Of a DNA stretch of 64,000 bases, positions 10,901 to 22,626 are shown one piece after another. The notes under the pieces were generated by a model that had not been told where the DNA came from, made no database searches, and saw nothing but the letters and a program-made list of their open reading frames with translations. A program made the translations under genes and the position numbers. Source of the stretch: Morchella semilibera (lineage: Eukaryota > Ascomycota > Pezizomycetes > Pezizales > Morchellaceae); assembly GCA_009192285.1 (NCBI GenBank), contig CM018610.1, forward strand, positions 372,001-436,000, read 5' to 3'. Numbering within the stretch: position 1 is the stretch's first letter; each line of letters opens with the position of its first letter.

Positions 10901-12283
10901 CTTTGGTTGAGGTCAATATTCTCCAGAAGCTTAAGGAATGGGTATGTAATTCTGTTTTCCCTGTCCGGGGAATGCGTTTTTAACAGTAAATTATAGGATC
11001 CCCATGGGAAACACAGTCTTATCAACTTTACCCAGTCATTTTATTTCAGAGGACATCTGTGCATTTCGACGGAGCTGCTTGGCATGAACTTGTACGAGTT
11101 TATCAAGTCGAACGATTTCCGCGGATTCTCGCTGCGTCTCATCAGGAGGATGACAAAACAGATGTTGAGTAGTTTGGTGCTTTTGAAAGGAAAGAGGGTC
11201 ATTCACTGTGACTTGAAGCCTGAGAACATTTTGCTGGCGCACCCCATGCGTTCGGAAATCAAGGTCATCGATTTTGGAAGTAGTTGTTTTGAGCACGAGA
11301 AAGGTATTTTTTACGCGCTTGGTGGGTGTTTTGATCGGTACTAATGAGGAATTATCTAGTGTATACTTACATCCAGTCTCGTTCTATCGTTCACCGGAGG
11401 TTATTCTTGGAATGACCTATGGAATGCCGATTGATATGTGGAGTTTGGGATGTATCTTGGCCGAGTTGTTTACCGGTTACCCCATCTTCCCAGGAGAAAA
11501 TGAGCAGGAGCAGCTGGCTTGCATCATGGAAGTGTTTGGCCCACCCGAAAAGCACTTGATTGAGAAGAGTACCAGGAAGAAGCTGTTTTTCGGTATGCGG
11601 TCCCCGCTTCATTTCCTTAGTTCCATCAGCTAATAAAGTTTGTAGATTCTTTTGGAAAGCCAAGGATGATCGTTTCGTCCAAGGGTAAGCGAAGGAGACC
11701 TAGCTCCAAGTCACTTCAGTACGCCTTGAAGTGTGATGATGAGGCATTCCTCGACTTCATTGCTAGATGTCTTCGCTGGGATCCGGAGAAGAGGCTTAAG
11801 CCAGATGAGGCCATGCACCATGACTTCATCACTGGCCGCAAATCTACAAGGCCAAGAACGGCAACCGAGTCACCAATTAAGCGCTTCAACACCTCGAGCT
11901 ATGCATCATCGAGTTCCAGGCCGCTTCCTGAACCACCTGCCCCTAAGCCAAGGATCTCCCACGGGTCAACAACCCAAAATTCCAACGCGTCGCCAATGAA
12001 GGGATACGGTACGATCAAGAGGAATCCTAGCACAGCCGGAGCCGGGGTAGGGGCAACTTCGGGGACAAAGAGGAATTCTATGGGTGGACCGACAGTACAG
12101 AGTGGACTTCCAAGAGTCACAGCAGCTCAGAGAAGTGTTAGTGGAAAGGTGCCAACGCCATCGTCAAGTTCTCACGGCTTGAGAGGGTCTGCTGGGACTT
12201 CGTCCTCTATCCGTTTGGTTAGGGATGATGAGTCGAGTGACAGCCAGACGGCGCAAAACACACATCGAAATCAAAACCGATGA
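7297..12283 (+). CDS. pom1: Pom1-like DYRK protein kinase, with apparent frameshifts
   Basis: Dual-specificity kinase of the Pom1 group, which sets cell polarity and division site in fission yeast. Exons: 7297-7450, 7524-7701, 7813-about 8891, about 9001-10941, 10997-11303, 11360-11592, 11646-12283. The long N-terminus is Ser/Pro-rich with a CAG/CAA polyglutamine run near 7938-7986. The DYRK homology box is [20 protein letters not shown]; the kinase shows [38 protein letters not shown] and the activation-loop YTYIQSR/FYRSPEV. The frame breaks near 9370, 10697 and 11383, each consistent with one missing base; a fourth switch near 8891 may be an intron (8892-9000, or 8834-8891). With three bases restored, the coding length is 4533, exactly 1511 codons. 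Assembly error is the simplest explanation; a recent pseudogene is possible. Confidence 0.85.
7451..7523 (+). other. Pom1-like gene, intron 1
   Basis: GTATGA donor, CTAAC branch inside ATCTAACGTT, CAG acceptor. The next in-frame acceptor is TAG at 7526, which would drop one Val. Confidence 0.8.
7702..7812 (+). other. Pom1-like gene, intron 2
   Basis: GTAAGT donor. The ATTAG acceptor at 7812 is the one that keeps the downstream frame ([12 protein letters not shown]) open; earlier AGs run into a TGA. Confidence 0.7.
10942..10996 (+). other. Pom1-like gene, kinase-domain intron
   Basis: 55 bp, GTATGT...TATAG, joining KLKEW to [13 protein letters not shown]. Two further introns, 11304-11359 (GTATTT...CTAG) and 11593-11645 (GTATGC...GTAG), follow at conserved kinase positions. 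Confidence 0.9.
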
Positions 12284-13487
12284 TTATGATTGAAATGATT
12301 ACTACATGACTCTTCACCCTCTATACTTATTCCTGTCTTTTTCTTCTTTCTTGTCGATTTTGCCATGTTTAATGATCATTCTCAAAAAAAAAACCTCTTT
12401 TATTTTTATTTTATTTTTTCGCGTGAGGGAGTTTTTCTTTTAACGGTTATTTCTTTTTTTTTTCTCCTCTCATCACCGCGGTACTGGGTAAGGCTGGGGT
12501 TTCATCATGTTATGGATTTTTTGTGTGCGTGTCTGGTCGAGCATCTATTTTTCTTCCTCCTCTTTTTGTCCATTGTTCTTATTACTTATACATACTACGT
12601 ACTTTTATTTTTAATATCAACGGTGCGGTGGGAGAAAAAGGAAAAAGGAAAAGAAAAAAAAAACGCAAAATATCAGTCTTTGTTTTCTCTTCGGAGTGTT
12701 GAAAGAACGCGGGCCAGTGCTAATTCTCTCTTTTCTGCGCAAACAGGGTGTGGGGTAGGGATAATACCCAGGCTCTCTCCTTTTCCCCTTCTCTTTCTAT
12801 ACCACTTACCTTCTCTCTTTACTTTTTTATCCCTACCTAGTTTTGCCTTAAATTTTTTTTGCTTCTCTTCTTGTTATAACTACCATTTGCTAGGGGGTGT
12901 TTTTCCTTTTCCCTTTCTCTATCTTGGGTCCGGTTTCGTTTCTGTTGGCGGGGGGGTTGATCAAAAAAAACAAAATTTAAACTATGTTGTTACTCGTCTG
13001 TCTATCTGTCTTCTGGATTGTATTGCCTGCTGCAATTTCATAGAGGTGGTTGGAGTCGGTTGGTCGGTTGGTCGGTGTGGGTTGGTTTGGAGGGGGGGCG
13101 ATGGTTTGTTGGTTGGGTTTGCGTCTATTGATACCTTTCTAGCTGCGCTGCTCGAATCGATAACTACATGATATACACAACACAAATGCGCATTTGTTCC
13201 TCTCTCTGATGGCCGTTATATGCTACGCATTATTCGATTGTTTGTTACTCATGCGCTTACTACATGAATCTGCTTACATGCATGTAGGTCTGGGGTATGG
13301 GGGTAGAGGGGTAGAGGGGAGGCAAAACGAAGCACGACACCACTCACGTCTTACTATGTAGTGGAGGGGGGGGGTAATCTGGCGGAGGATTTTGGGCAGG
13401 CGGTTGTATACATATGTATATAAGTTGTATCTGTATCCACTGTACCCTCCCCCTTCCCTCCCCTTCCCCTTCCAACGTGGGATTGGA

Positions 13488-13504
13488 TCACGACATATCA
13501 CTCG
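13488..13504 (+). repeat. Dispersed bipartite 17-mer
   Basis: TCACGACATATCACTCG, forward. Confidence 0.65.
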
Positions 13505-14507
13505 ACGAAATTCGCTCGCTGGATCTACATGTAGTGTGACTTTGGGGGGCGGCGGCGGTGGAGGTTGGGTTTGTAATCTGGGCGCGTGAGTTGTTGGTTG
13601 TGAATTTTTTTTTTTTTTTTTTTGATAGACGGGGGGCCGGGGCGGCGCGGGAGTTTTTATTTTTTTATTTTTTATTTTTCCCTTTCTCCTTTTTTGCGTC
13701 GATATTGTTTTGTATTGTTTGATAGAGAAATTAAAAGTCCTGATTTTGGAACTGAGAGAGAGAGCGAGAAAGAGAGGGGGAGGGGAGGGGAGGATTTACT
13801 TGGAGGGTAGGCGGCCAATTAATTGCTTATGTGGCTCAATGCTGAAACGGGGTTAATGGGCCCGGCCCAGCTTCGGCGGCTGATTGAGTCCACCACACAC
13901 GCCAGCAATGTACCAAACACACAGCCTGCCAGGAGCGACATAGTTTCATATCATGTGCAATGGTCGCGTCTCTATCGGGGTATGTTTGTCTATGCTAGGT
14001 CTTGTTGGATATGTTCGTATAAACATCTGCACGAGCTTAACATGGGTTGACTGAATAGTGGCTTTATTACTCGGGGTTTCAGAAGCCATCAGGGGCAGAG
14101 ACGGGCTACATGTAGACACATCGTGCGTTACATTGCTCCTTTACGGCCTGAAAAAAAAAAGCGGAACGGAATAAGGCTCCAATATAATAGGATCTACAAA
14201 GAGTATGGTGGGGTATTGGATGCTGTTATCTGCACGGCCAATCGATTCGTCGTCGCTCAAGGGGCAGCCTTATCATTATAGTTTGATTGGCCCCTGTGTC
14301 ATCTCCATACAGGTACTTGCACTTTTGATTACAGACACAAAACTGCACTCTATATTATATAGAGGGGTCTTTAACCATCAGCTCAACAATATAGCTGAAT
14401 AGCCTAGTCGGCTCGCTCTCAGGGCTCTCTCTCCCGCTGGGGGTTACGGGCGTGTGTCTCAAGGCCGAACAAAGGGCTCCCCCAATAGACGGAGCAGAAT
14501 TTACCTG

Positions 14508-14524
14508 CGAGTGATATCCTATGA
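14508..14524 (-). repeat. Dispersed bipartite 17-mer
   Basis: Reads TCATAGGATATCACTCG on the minus strand. Confidence 0.65.
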
Positions 14525-15368
14525 TCTATATAGCTTGAGAAAGCTACATCTAGTCACGTGGGCTCACCTCCTGGTCTCGACCTTTGTTTTCTAACAACTT
14601 ATAGATGACGGCCGTGTTTGTATGAACGGGCTAAGGGGTAGTGGGCATGCAATAGGCTGAGAGAGAAGTCTTTCTATCATATCATCTACGCCTAAAACTG
14701 CGGATAAGGCACTACTATTGGTGAACCGATGCTGGCACACATCTACCCCGGCCTGGAGATTTCCTGGCCACTATATCTCCCCTCTTGCAACTATTTGGAT
14801 GCCAGAGTTAGGATTACCCTCGGAGATAGCAGACGTTTTGCTCTTGCTCTCTGCCTCTTCTGGGAACAGTGAGATCGAGAGCTGGCTTTTTTGACCTGCA
14901 TTCCCAGCCCATTTGGGCTATTAAATACCCCTCCGCGCCGGGAATATCGTCTATGATCACCTCCCCGTGACATATATCTGCGGAAAGCAGGTGGTGGTTT
15001 TACCTATGCGCGGGGACACCTAGCCTCAGACAAAGTGAAGCTAAACTTTCGTCTTATTAAACAGGCTTTCAGAGGCCGGGGGATGGCCCCATGGTCTCAG
15101 CCTCTGCTCTAGTCCTACTTTTAAAAGTCACTGTTGATGGTAGTAAAACACTGCACCAATGTGCTGTATCCTGACTTCTAAAGCTTACTTAAAGAAATCC
15201 TTTTTTTCTCTCTCTCTATATCGAGCGGACTGCCGGCTAATTGCAACAGTCCGAAACCGAGGTGGTGTATGTTCAAAAGCACAGCCTGCCTACCTATGGC
15301 AGCTGCACCTTCTCCGGATCTGCCCACCTCAACTCATACCCAAACACCGTCCTTCTCAGCTCACGATC

Positions 15369-16141
15369 CTATCCACCATACCAGTCAGCACTCCCTTTAA
15401 TACCAAAACTCATACAGGGACTCACCCCCGGATCCTCCTCGAACATCGGCGCCTCCAACTTCTTCTCCAGCACCTTCACCACGCTCAACCCCGCCTCCTC
15501 CGCAACCTTAAAGAAGGCCAGGTCCTGCTGCAATAGCCACGGCCTATGCGGCGTGAAGAACACCAGCGCCACCCCATCCCTCGCCATGGTCCGCTTCACC
15601 GTCTCCGCCAGCGCCCCATGCTGCGAATGATTAAACAGCAGGTCCGACAGCACCAGCACATCGAACCTTCTCCCCCCCACCTCGGCCACCAGCTCCTCCG
15701 CATCCCGCCCCAGATGTATCCCTTCGCGACGACATTCCCCGGCGCCCCCACGGAAGCGATGTTGGCCTGCAGGTTCGCCACGAGGTCGGGGTCGGGATAG
15801 TCTGTAACGACGACGGAGGCGGCACCGCGCAGCCCGCACACAAGGCTGGGGAGGCCGGCGCCCGCGCCGAGCTCGAGGATGCGTTTAGAGGTGATGAGGG
15901 TCGGGGCGTGCTGCTCGAGGTACTCGCTGGTGATACGGCCGGCGTTCCATAGCATATGGCCCCAGAGGGGGTTGTGGCCGACGAGGCGCAGGGTGAGTGT
16001 TTCGCGGGCTCCGGTAGTGAGCGTGTGGGTTGCGAAGGTGGCAGGCTTGTCGGGGGGGAGGAAGTCGGCGGGTTCGGTGAAGAGGTCAAGGCCGGGGGCG
16101 TCGGCGTCGGTATCGGAGTCGGGACCGCTGTGGGGGGGCAT
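15369..16141 (-). CDS. EFM7: EFM7-type protein N-terminal/lysine methyltransferase, one apparent frameshift
   Basis: Seven-beta-strand SAM methyltransferase; yeast Efm7 (formerly Nnt1) methylates the N-terminus and adjacent Lys of eEF1A. It is a single exon on the minus strand. ATG at 16141 begins MPPHSGPDSDTDADAPGLDLF, which fits family members that begin a few residues before GLDLF; ATGs further upstream add a non-conserved leader. Motifs: HNPLWGHMLWNAG, the SAM-binding ILELGAGAGLPSLVC, VVVTDYPDPDLVANL, then GYIWG / RDAEELVAEVGG, FDVLVLSDLLFNHSQH and a C-terminal FFTPHRPWLLQQD. Near 15713-15716 the frame breaks inside a GGGGCGGG context; restoring one base gives 258 codons including the stop. 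The gene lies 674 bp downstream of TRP2 on the same strand. Confidence 0.88.
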
Positions 16142-16815
16142 TGTGCGTGTGTGTGGTTGGTGTAGGCAGGTAGTGGGGCACAGAGACCGTTGTAGTCGGT
16201 GGCACTGGTGGGGTGGATATGTAACCCTGTCGTGAGTTCTGTTTCCGTAATTATCAATCATTGACATCATAGATTGGAGTTTATAGGCGAAAACGCAACA
16301 ACGATTTATTGATGTCTCTACTATTGGTTTCAGCTATGTGCTATATGTACCTAGTTGTCTTCATACGAGAGGAGCGATGCCCCGGAGATTTGTGCCCCTA
16401 GTTTCGCTTTGGATAATTCACGTTGTTGGATTCCACTCCGGTCCTCACACAACACATGATATTTCCCGGGTAGATACATGACGACAGGGCCATCGGAACA
16501 CAGAGCCAGAGATCTTCGCGAACGCAAGTACATGTAGCTACACGCACATACATACATGTATGTGGATTAGATCAGTCTAGATGAGCCCCACCTTGGGCGC
16601 GGGGGAGGAGGAAGTAAAAGTAAAGCCAATTTCAGTCCAATTCGGGGCCGCTATGCTATGGGGGTAACAGTCACAACTTTTAAAACTACGCAAACTAACT
16701 AGATACAATCGGAAATAAAAAATCAATGGGAATATATAAAGTATATTAGCTCCTGGCCAATATAATCAAACTTTTTTTTTAAGGGAGGGGGTGGGCGGGT
16801 GGGCGGGGCGCGCGC
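16142..16815. other. Spacer between TRP2 and EFM7
   Basis: Holds the TRP2 3' flank and the EFM7 promoter. It is A/T-rich at 16670-16760 and has overlapping TACATGTA/ACATGTATG palindromes at 16525-16562. No gene seen. Confidence 0.6.
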
Positions 16816-18742
16816 TCATGACCCGTCGCCCATGTGGACGGGGGTATCGGGATCAGTCTCGTGGCCCTTCTTCAAGTCCTGGGGCGAGTCTTCTTCCTCG
16901 AGGCTGGTGTACTTCTCTTCGGCGCTGGTTATGCAGTGCATGTTTGCCCCCAGTTTGTTCATTGTCTCCATCCATTCGTCGTATGGATCAGAGTCATGTA
17001 CGATACCGCCACCTATAGATCTAGTTGTTAGATATTTTCCTTCCCAGATTAAGGTAGCGGGAGAGAAATATATGTATACATACCTGCCTGGAGATAGGCA
17101 ACACCATCCTTAACCAACATTGTACGCAGCGCAATGCAGGTATCCATGCTATCCGACTCATAGCCCCAATATCCGACCGCACCACCATATACACCTCTCC
17201 TCTCACCCTCCAGCTCCCCAATAAGCTCCATCGCACGGATCTTTGGCGCCCCCGAGACCGTTCCAGCCGGGAAGATGCTGCGCAGGGCGTCGAACCTCGT
17301 CATCCCCTTGCGTAGCACCCCCGATACCTGCGAGACGAGATGCATGACGTGCGAGAAGCGCTCGACGGTCATGAGCCTGTCGACGGTGGTGGTGAGCGGG
17401 TCGCAGACACGGTTGACATCATTGCGGGCGAGGTCGACAAGCATGACGTGTTCAGCACGGTCCTTCAATGAGGACTTGAGCTGCTCGGCGAGGCGGTCGT
17501 CATCTTCGGTGGTTTTGCCGCGCTTGACGGTGCCGGCGATGGGGTGAGTGATGATGCGGCCGTTCTCGGACTTGACCAGGAGCTCCGGCGAGGCGCCGAC
17601 GAGCTGAAAGTCCGTGCAGTCGATGTAAAAGAGGTAGGGGGAGGGGTTGACGGTGCGTAGGTGCCGGTAGATGTTGAATGGGTGGAGGGACGTCGGGCGG
17701 GAGAAACGTTGAGAGGGGACAGCCTGGATGATGTCGCCCTTGATGATGTGCTCCTTGAGCTTGTGGACGTGGCCCTCATAGCCGGCTCGGCCGATATTGG
17801 AGACGTACTCGTGGTTCTTGACGATGGGCGGTTGAGGTGGGAGAGGGATTTCACCGCTCTGTAGGGTGTGTATTACCTCCGAGATTGTCTCCCGGGCCGT
17901 TTCGTAGAGGCCTTCAAACCCAGACTGCGAGACGTCGCCATCGGGAATGCTGAGGTAAGTGACCACTTTAATTGAGGCAAAAAAGTGATCAAAGGCGACA
18001 ATGGTGTCGCAGAGCATGAATAGCGACTCCGGCGTCTTGAGGACGTCCTTGAGCGGCCGGGCGGTACGGGGCTCAAAGTACTTGACGCAGTCGTATGCGA
18101 CGTAGCCAATTGCGCCACCAGACATGGGAGGTAGCTTCGTGCCAGGGATCTTGGCCACACGGTACTGGTTGAGCTCCTTCTCGAGCTCTGTGAGGGGGTC
18201 GATCTCGGGGCCATGACCGGTGCCGGTCTTGATAACCCTGCGGGGGTCTGGTGGTCGGGATGGTCAGTCAGAGTTCGAGGAGTTCTACAATGTTCTTCCT
18301 GGCTGTTTTACTTACCACACCCGAGGAAACTGTAGCGCCCGATTGTTTCCCTGCTTGAGGCACTCTCAAAGAGAAATGATTGCTTGGTCTTGCTTCTGTA
18401 CAATAATTAGTGATCTATAATACCTCCTATTGTTTAAGGTTGTTGCTAGCTACTATGATGACTCACTTTGCGCTCAGCTTGAGATATGCACTGGAAGGGT
18501 TCAAGAACTCTGCCGGAATCTGTGCAAACAAAGGGACAATATTTGGAGCTTGTGCCCCATCTTGACTCTTTGCTTTGGATATGAAATCATATACCGTAGC
18601 AAAATCGGGTTGAATATTGACCTATTTTTTCTTCTTCCATCTGCTTAGCAATCGTGCGTAGTGTAAGGGCAAGTGGGGGCGGGGGCAAAAAATGACCCAC
18701 CAAACAGAAGGGAGAGAAGGAGTTTTATACCTTTGGAGCCAT
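16816..18742 (-). CDS. TRP2: Anthranilate synthase component I
   Basis: Converts chorismate and glutamine-derived ammonia to anthranilate, the first committed step of tryptophan synthesis, as a complex with the glutamine amidotransferase subunit. Exons on the minus strand: 18731-18742 (MAPK), 18467-18621, 18316-18395, 17084-18247, 16816-17012; the sum is 1608 bases, giving 535 residues with no frame break. The N-terminal domain (about 1-230) carries KQSFLFESASSRETIGRYSFLG; the LFESA segment lies where tryptophan feedback binding is known in the family. The chorismate-binding domain shows GDIIQAVPSQRF (about 253), HPIAGTVKRGK (about 317), LVDLARNDVNRVC and AGTVSGAPKIRAMELI (about 412). The tail after LQAGGGIVHDSDPYDEW is charged and typical of fungal enzymes. 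The four-codon first exon is inferred from the ATG plus a GTATAA donor. Confidence 0.95.
17013..17083 (-). other. TRP2 intron 4
   Basis: 71 bp, GTATGT donor and ATAG acceptor; joins LQAG to GGIVHDSDPYDEW. Upstream introns are 18248-18315 (GTAAGT), 18396-18466 (GTGAGT) and 18622-18730 (GTATAA). Confidence 0.9.
18459..18465 (-). promoter_or_regulatory. Gcn4/CPC1-type TGACTCA inside TRP2 intron 2
   Basis: A perfect TGACTCA palindrome lies one base inside the intron 2 donor, about 280 bp after the ATG. Gcn4/CpcA activators bind this sequence and control amino-acid genes. It overlaps the splice donor, so it may be coincidence; another TGAGTCA occurs at about 54927 far from any amino-acid gene. 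Confidence 0.25.
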
Positions 18743-19087
18743 GGCGTCAGGAAGATCTTCAATATGTGAAAAGGAAGCTTGGGAAAAAAGTTCAATTGAG
18801 TCTTCTCAGTCAGTCCAACCAGGTGTTGTGTGTGAGAGTGGTCTTGTCTCGCTCGTTGCTTAAATTTCCCCCGCCCAATTAGCTCGTTTCTGTCAAGTAA
18901 TGCTTGAATGGCGGCGCTGCAGGGCCGGGCCGGGTAATCTTCCACGGAACACAGGCTGAATTTGCATGAAAGGATGCACGATCGTGAGATGCGGAGCAAC
19001 TGGCCGTCCAATGTCTTCGGCCGTACTCAGGGCCCGCGCGAACTCTGTGGCTCACCATACAAAGATCAGGCTCTAGCTACTCGCCAA

Positions 19088-19198
19088 TTTTTAAAGTCTG
19101 TTGATATTTTGCGTGGCAACCGCACCTAAAAAATCAACAGACTTAAAAATAAGAACGGCTGTCGGCGGTGCAGCAGAGGCCCACTTGTCACGCAAAAT
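19088..19198. repeat. Two intersecting inverted repeats
   Basis: Arm A (19089-19105, around TTAAAGTCTGTTGAT) pairs with A' (19133-19150, around ATCAACAGACTT). Arm B (19106-19120, ATTTTGCGTGGCAAC) pairs with B' (19185-19198, TTGTCACGCAAAAT). The order A-B-A'-B' is that of a pseudoknot, not nested hairpins. Confidence 0.6.
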
Positions 19199-19350
19199 TG
19201 TACAAAAGGGTGATGGTGTAAGTATACTACTTATCGTTAAGATTGTGTCGGTTCCCCCGTGTAATCACGGGAATAGAGGGAATAGATGAAGGCATGAAGA
19301 TTTAATTTTGGGTACGGAATGCACGTGACTGACACACGATATGATGGTCG

Positions 19351-19367
19351 TCATCGGGTATCACTCG
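19351..19367 (+). repeat. Dispersed bipartite 17-mer
   Basis: TCATCGGGTATCACTCG, forward, in the far upstream region of TRP2. Confidence 0.65.
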
Positions 19368-21507
19368 GTGGAGGTTTTGACATCGTTGTAGATCTAGAGT
19401 GTAGTAAAAGTTGACATGCAAGGAGCTGGTCTATTTTTCTCTACATCGATATAAAGAGCGGGATTAGAAGTTACTTAAGTTAGATGTCGATGTTGCAGTC
19501 GTCCTCTAAAACGCGCTAACATTGTCAGGCAACTTGGCCTGACGTGTGGTTTGGACAAGTGTGAATTCTCCCATCGACGTCTAATCTAATCTATGCAGGT
19601 ACATGCTCGTACATGCTCTCAGCCCAACGACCCCTACAAAGCCTACCGCTGCGAAATGGACCACGACAGCTATCATAAAGTGTCAAGTTATGAATGAACT
19701 AATTCACTGACAGTACCTGGATATTTGTGGTGCCAGTGGCCGGCGAGAGAGGCCTAGGTGTTGACGATTACAGCAGCTTTTGTGTTTAGAAGTAAGGTAT
19801 CTGCTCCCCCGGTGCTTAATGCAAGGTAAAGTCTACTGACTAAATAGTTTCTCTAACTAGATGAAAGATGGGGGGATGTTGTCAGATATAAACTACATAT
19901 GCGCTCGTCTCATTCACATTTCATGGTACGTGCTCGACCAGGTTTTCTTCATGAACTTCTAGAGCTTTCTGTCATAAACAAGGCTAAATCTACGATCAAT
20001 ATTATTCCAGCAGTTCCATAAATAGACCTAAGAATTCATCTCTTGATTTGGATTGGATGGTGTAGGTACTTGGAACCGACTACATGTACTTGATTTACTC
20101 GAAGTACATCACTGATACCCCTCTCCACAGATCAGCACCCGTAGGGGCCCCCTCGGCCGATTCGATACGAAAATCGAGAAGAATCGACACGTCTCTTCTT
20201 CCAAGCCCCTGCATGTAAGGAAAAACCATACAAGATCGTCAAATACTATAGCTAGATATCCACACACGTGGAGTTGAACATTGGAGCAGGTAGAGAGGCA
20301 AGCAGTTTCAGCTGGGCAGGCGGGAGTACCGCACTACGCTGCGGAGACTGTCCGCATAAAAAGCACTCATCTAGCTGTGCTTACAAGATTGCAGCTTTGG
20401 CGATTCGATTAATTGATTCCCCATCACAATGCCGCTGCGCATTCCGATGACTACATCTTGCGCCCAGGAACACCCGGGGTCGTAACTGAACTGCACCACA
20501 TGCGTATATCACCTCTGCCCGGAGTGCAGTAGAGAGGGGAGTTTCTAGAATGGGTCCTAGTTCGCGGCCAGGGAGTGGGGGGTGAGGGGGCTTTGATACA
20601 TATATGGTAACTATCTACAATCTTTTGATTTCTAATCCGTAATTAGTAGCTTTTTTCTAACCGATTTACTTTGGGGGGTTCGATTCGCCGTGGGGGATGT
20701 GCCGGATGTCGTGTCGACCGCGGGCGTACGATCATTTCCGAGCAGAGCTTAGGACTGAGTGCACCGAAGTAGGTATGGTGCTCGAGCCCAGTTTTATGGT
20801 AAGTTGCTTGCATGCGCCTTAAGATCTGTCACCCTAGTGTTTCTCTCGCGCTCGTGGGCTAGGTATTTGATTTCGCTTGTCTTTACATAGACCTATCATT
20901 GGTACTTTCGTTTTCAGTCTCCCGGGATTGCAATTGGAACGATCTAGGAAAGACTTGTCTAGACTGCGGTCTTTCTTCGCCAACTGAACTGCAAACCGTG
21001 CTCGGACTAGAATGTTACCGGCCTCTATTTTTTAGAGGCTCTATACTTGATCGTCAGCACCGATATAACTGCACTCCTACTATATTGTCTGAAGACTAGT
21101 GATGATCATAATTTTCAAGTGTTCTCACCACAAGGAAGACCGAACACCGACCCTAACGGTTTGGAAATAATAAAACTACATATACTACATTCTTCTCAGA
21201 AAATATTACAAAGATCGCAAACTAGCGCCTTATTACTGGCTTTTAAGGCCGAATTTGAACCGGCTAGTCCATTATTTTGCGAAACGCCGCATAGGTACTG
21301 GCACACTGCTTATCTCGAGAGAATTCATGGTGTTGCAAGTGACGTTGTGCGTGCATACTCTGACTCCAGGAAAGGAATATGAGATATGAGTCGGATAGAA
21401 TCTACGGCTATCTCTAAATTTATTTTTACCGAACACAAAACTCGCCCATGCCTCTGTCAGATATTATTAAGAGATGTCATTGCACATATGGCCCGCTCTT
21501 ATTCCAG

Positions 21508-21652
21508 GCTGGTGGAGAGAGTGACTGCAGTGTTCGGTAACTAGACGGCAAAGGCTTGATTGATACTTACATGCCGGGAAGGTGGCAGATAGCCGGGTTA
21601 AGAGGTTGAAATCTCGAAATTCGATCCTGGTTGGAGCCTGATATTTTTTTTT
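21508..21652 (+). ncRNA. Possible Pol III transcript or relic
   Basis: A B-box-like AATTCGATCC (about 21618) lies 5' of a T10 run (about 21643-21652) that could end Pol III transcription. A closing stem is possible between CAGGCT (about 21508) and AGCCTG (about 21637). The stretch around CATGCCGGGAAGGT is loosely reminiscent of fungal 5S rRNA (ACGCCGGGAGGT), which is dispersed in Pezizomycotina, but the rest does not align well by eye. This could be a decayed 5S copy, a SINE, or chance. Confidence 0.15.
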
Positions 21653-22626
21653 TCTTTTTTGTTGATAACCGATGGAATATTACGGCCGGCTCGGCCGATG
21701 AGTATTTTTTTTTCCTATTGCATTTATTTAGATTTTTATTGAGGTTGAAATTTTCCTTGTTTTTTCTAGTCATCATTTTCCCTTTTTTGCTTCCATATAG
21801 GACACATAACATGAAAATATCAGTTGTGGCTAACAGAAGAGGAGATGATTTACAGGAGGTATGGACTGAGGGAATTATTCCGGGTATGGCGTAAGCCGAT
21901 CTTGAAAAGGGCTGGGCAGCGAGAACAGCGGCTCTTCCAGCGAGAGAGCCCCTCGCCCAGGGACGTGGTTGATCTGATTGATTTTTGGACCTGGCAGGGT
22001 CGTGCAGGCGGACGGCAAGAAAGACGTTTCTACGATACCGGATGAGCGTGCCACATGTGGATGATCTACACCCTGTATGCATGTTGCCGACATGTGCAGG
22101 GTTGTGCTATCTTCAGATCAACGTCATTGAACATAAACCCACATGTGTGTATTTTTTTTTTTTGAATTTTACAAGTGGGAAGAAAGGTACCTACGCTGTT
22201 GGTGCTGCTATGCTGCCACTCAGCTTGGTCGAGCAGTACGCCGGAGAACGGCGGGCGTACGGTATAGTAATCACAGCTCATTTTTTTCCCTCTCTCATCT
22301 CTTTACTACAATTCCTCGATCTCTCGGCTGCAGGCGAGCCCTGTAGTCATTTGTCCATCTAGGTAGATGTTTCAATCGCGAACAGGGACCCTATCGAATA
22401 ATCGAAATTGGGATCTAGTCTTAATCTTTCAAAATTCGACTAATAATCCCTTCTGATGTCACTACAGAAAAGGCAATGACGATCTACTACTTTGCCTTAC
22501 TAGTCAGATTGAGAAATTGATGAGTACTAGACAGCATGAGGAAAAGTAATAGGGATGTGGGGATCTAGAGGGGGGATAGCCCTGGAATATGGGTGAGAGT
22601 GGTAAACTGAAGGGAATAGCTTCAAG

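Larger units (their letters stand above)
12284..15368. other. Spacer between Pom1-like and EFM7 genes
   Basis: 3' flanks of two convergent genes. 12284-13000 is T-rich (UTR-like). There are two copies of the dispersed 17-mer (13488-13504 and 14508-14524), TACATGTA at about 13530 and 14110, a poly(T) run near 13604-13623 and a poly(A) run near 14150. I see no supported gene. Confidence 0.6.

Noticed and set aside
12365-13171. 268-codon plus-strand frame after the Pom1-like gene
   Set aside because: Its product is runs of Phe, Leu and Ser from T-rich 3' flank DNA; no family, no coding periodicity, no promoter.
15241-15630. Plus-strand frames over EFM7
   Set aside because: Antisense shadow of the methyltransferase; the minus strand carries the family motifs.
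21240-21320. CCGGTTCAAATTCGG on the minus strand resembling a T-arm
   Set aside because: Surrounding sequence cannot fold into a tRNA and lacks an A box.
21567-22082. 171-codon minus-strand frame
   Set aside because: Low-complexity KKKKK and NLNKN segments from T-rich DNA; no recognisable motif.
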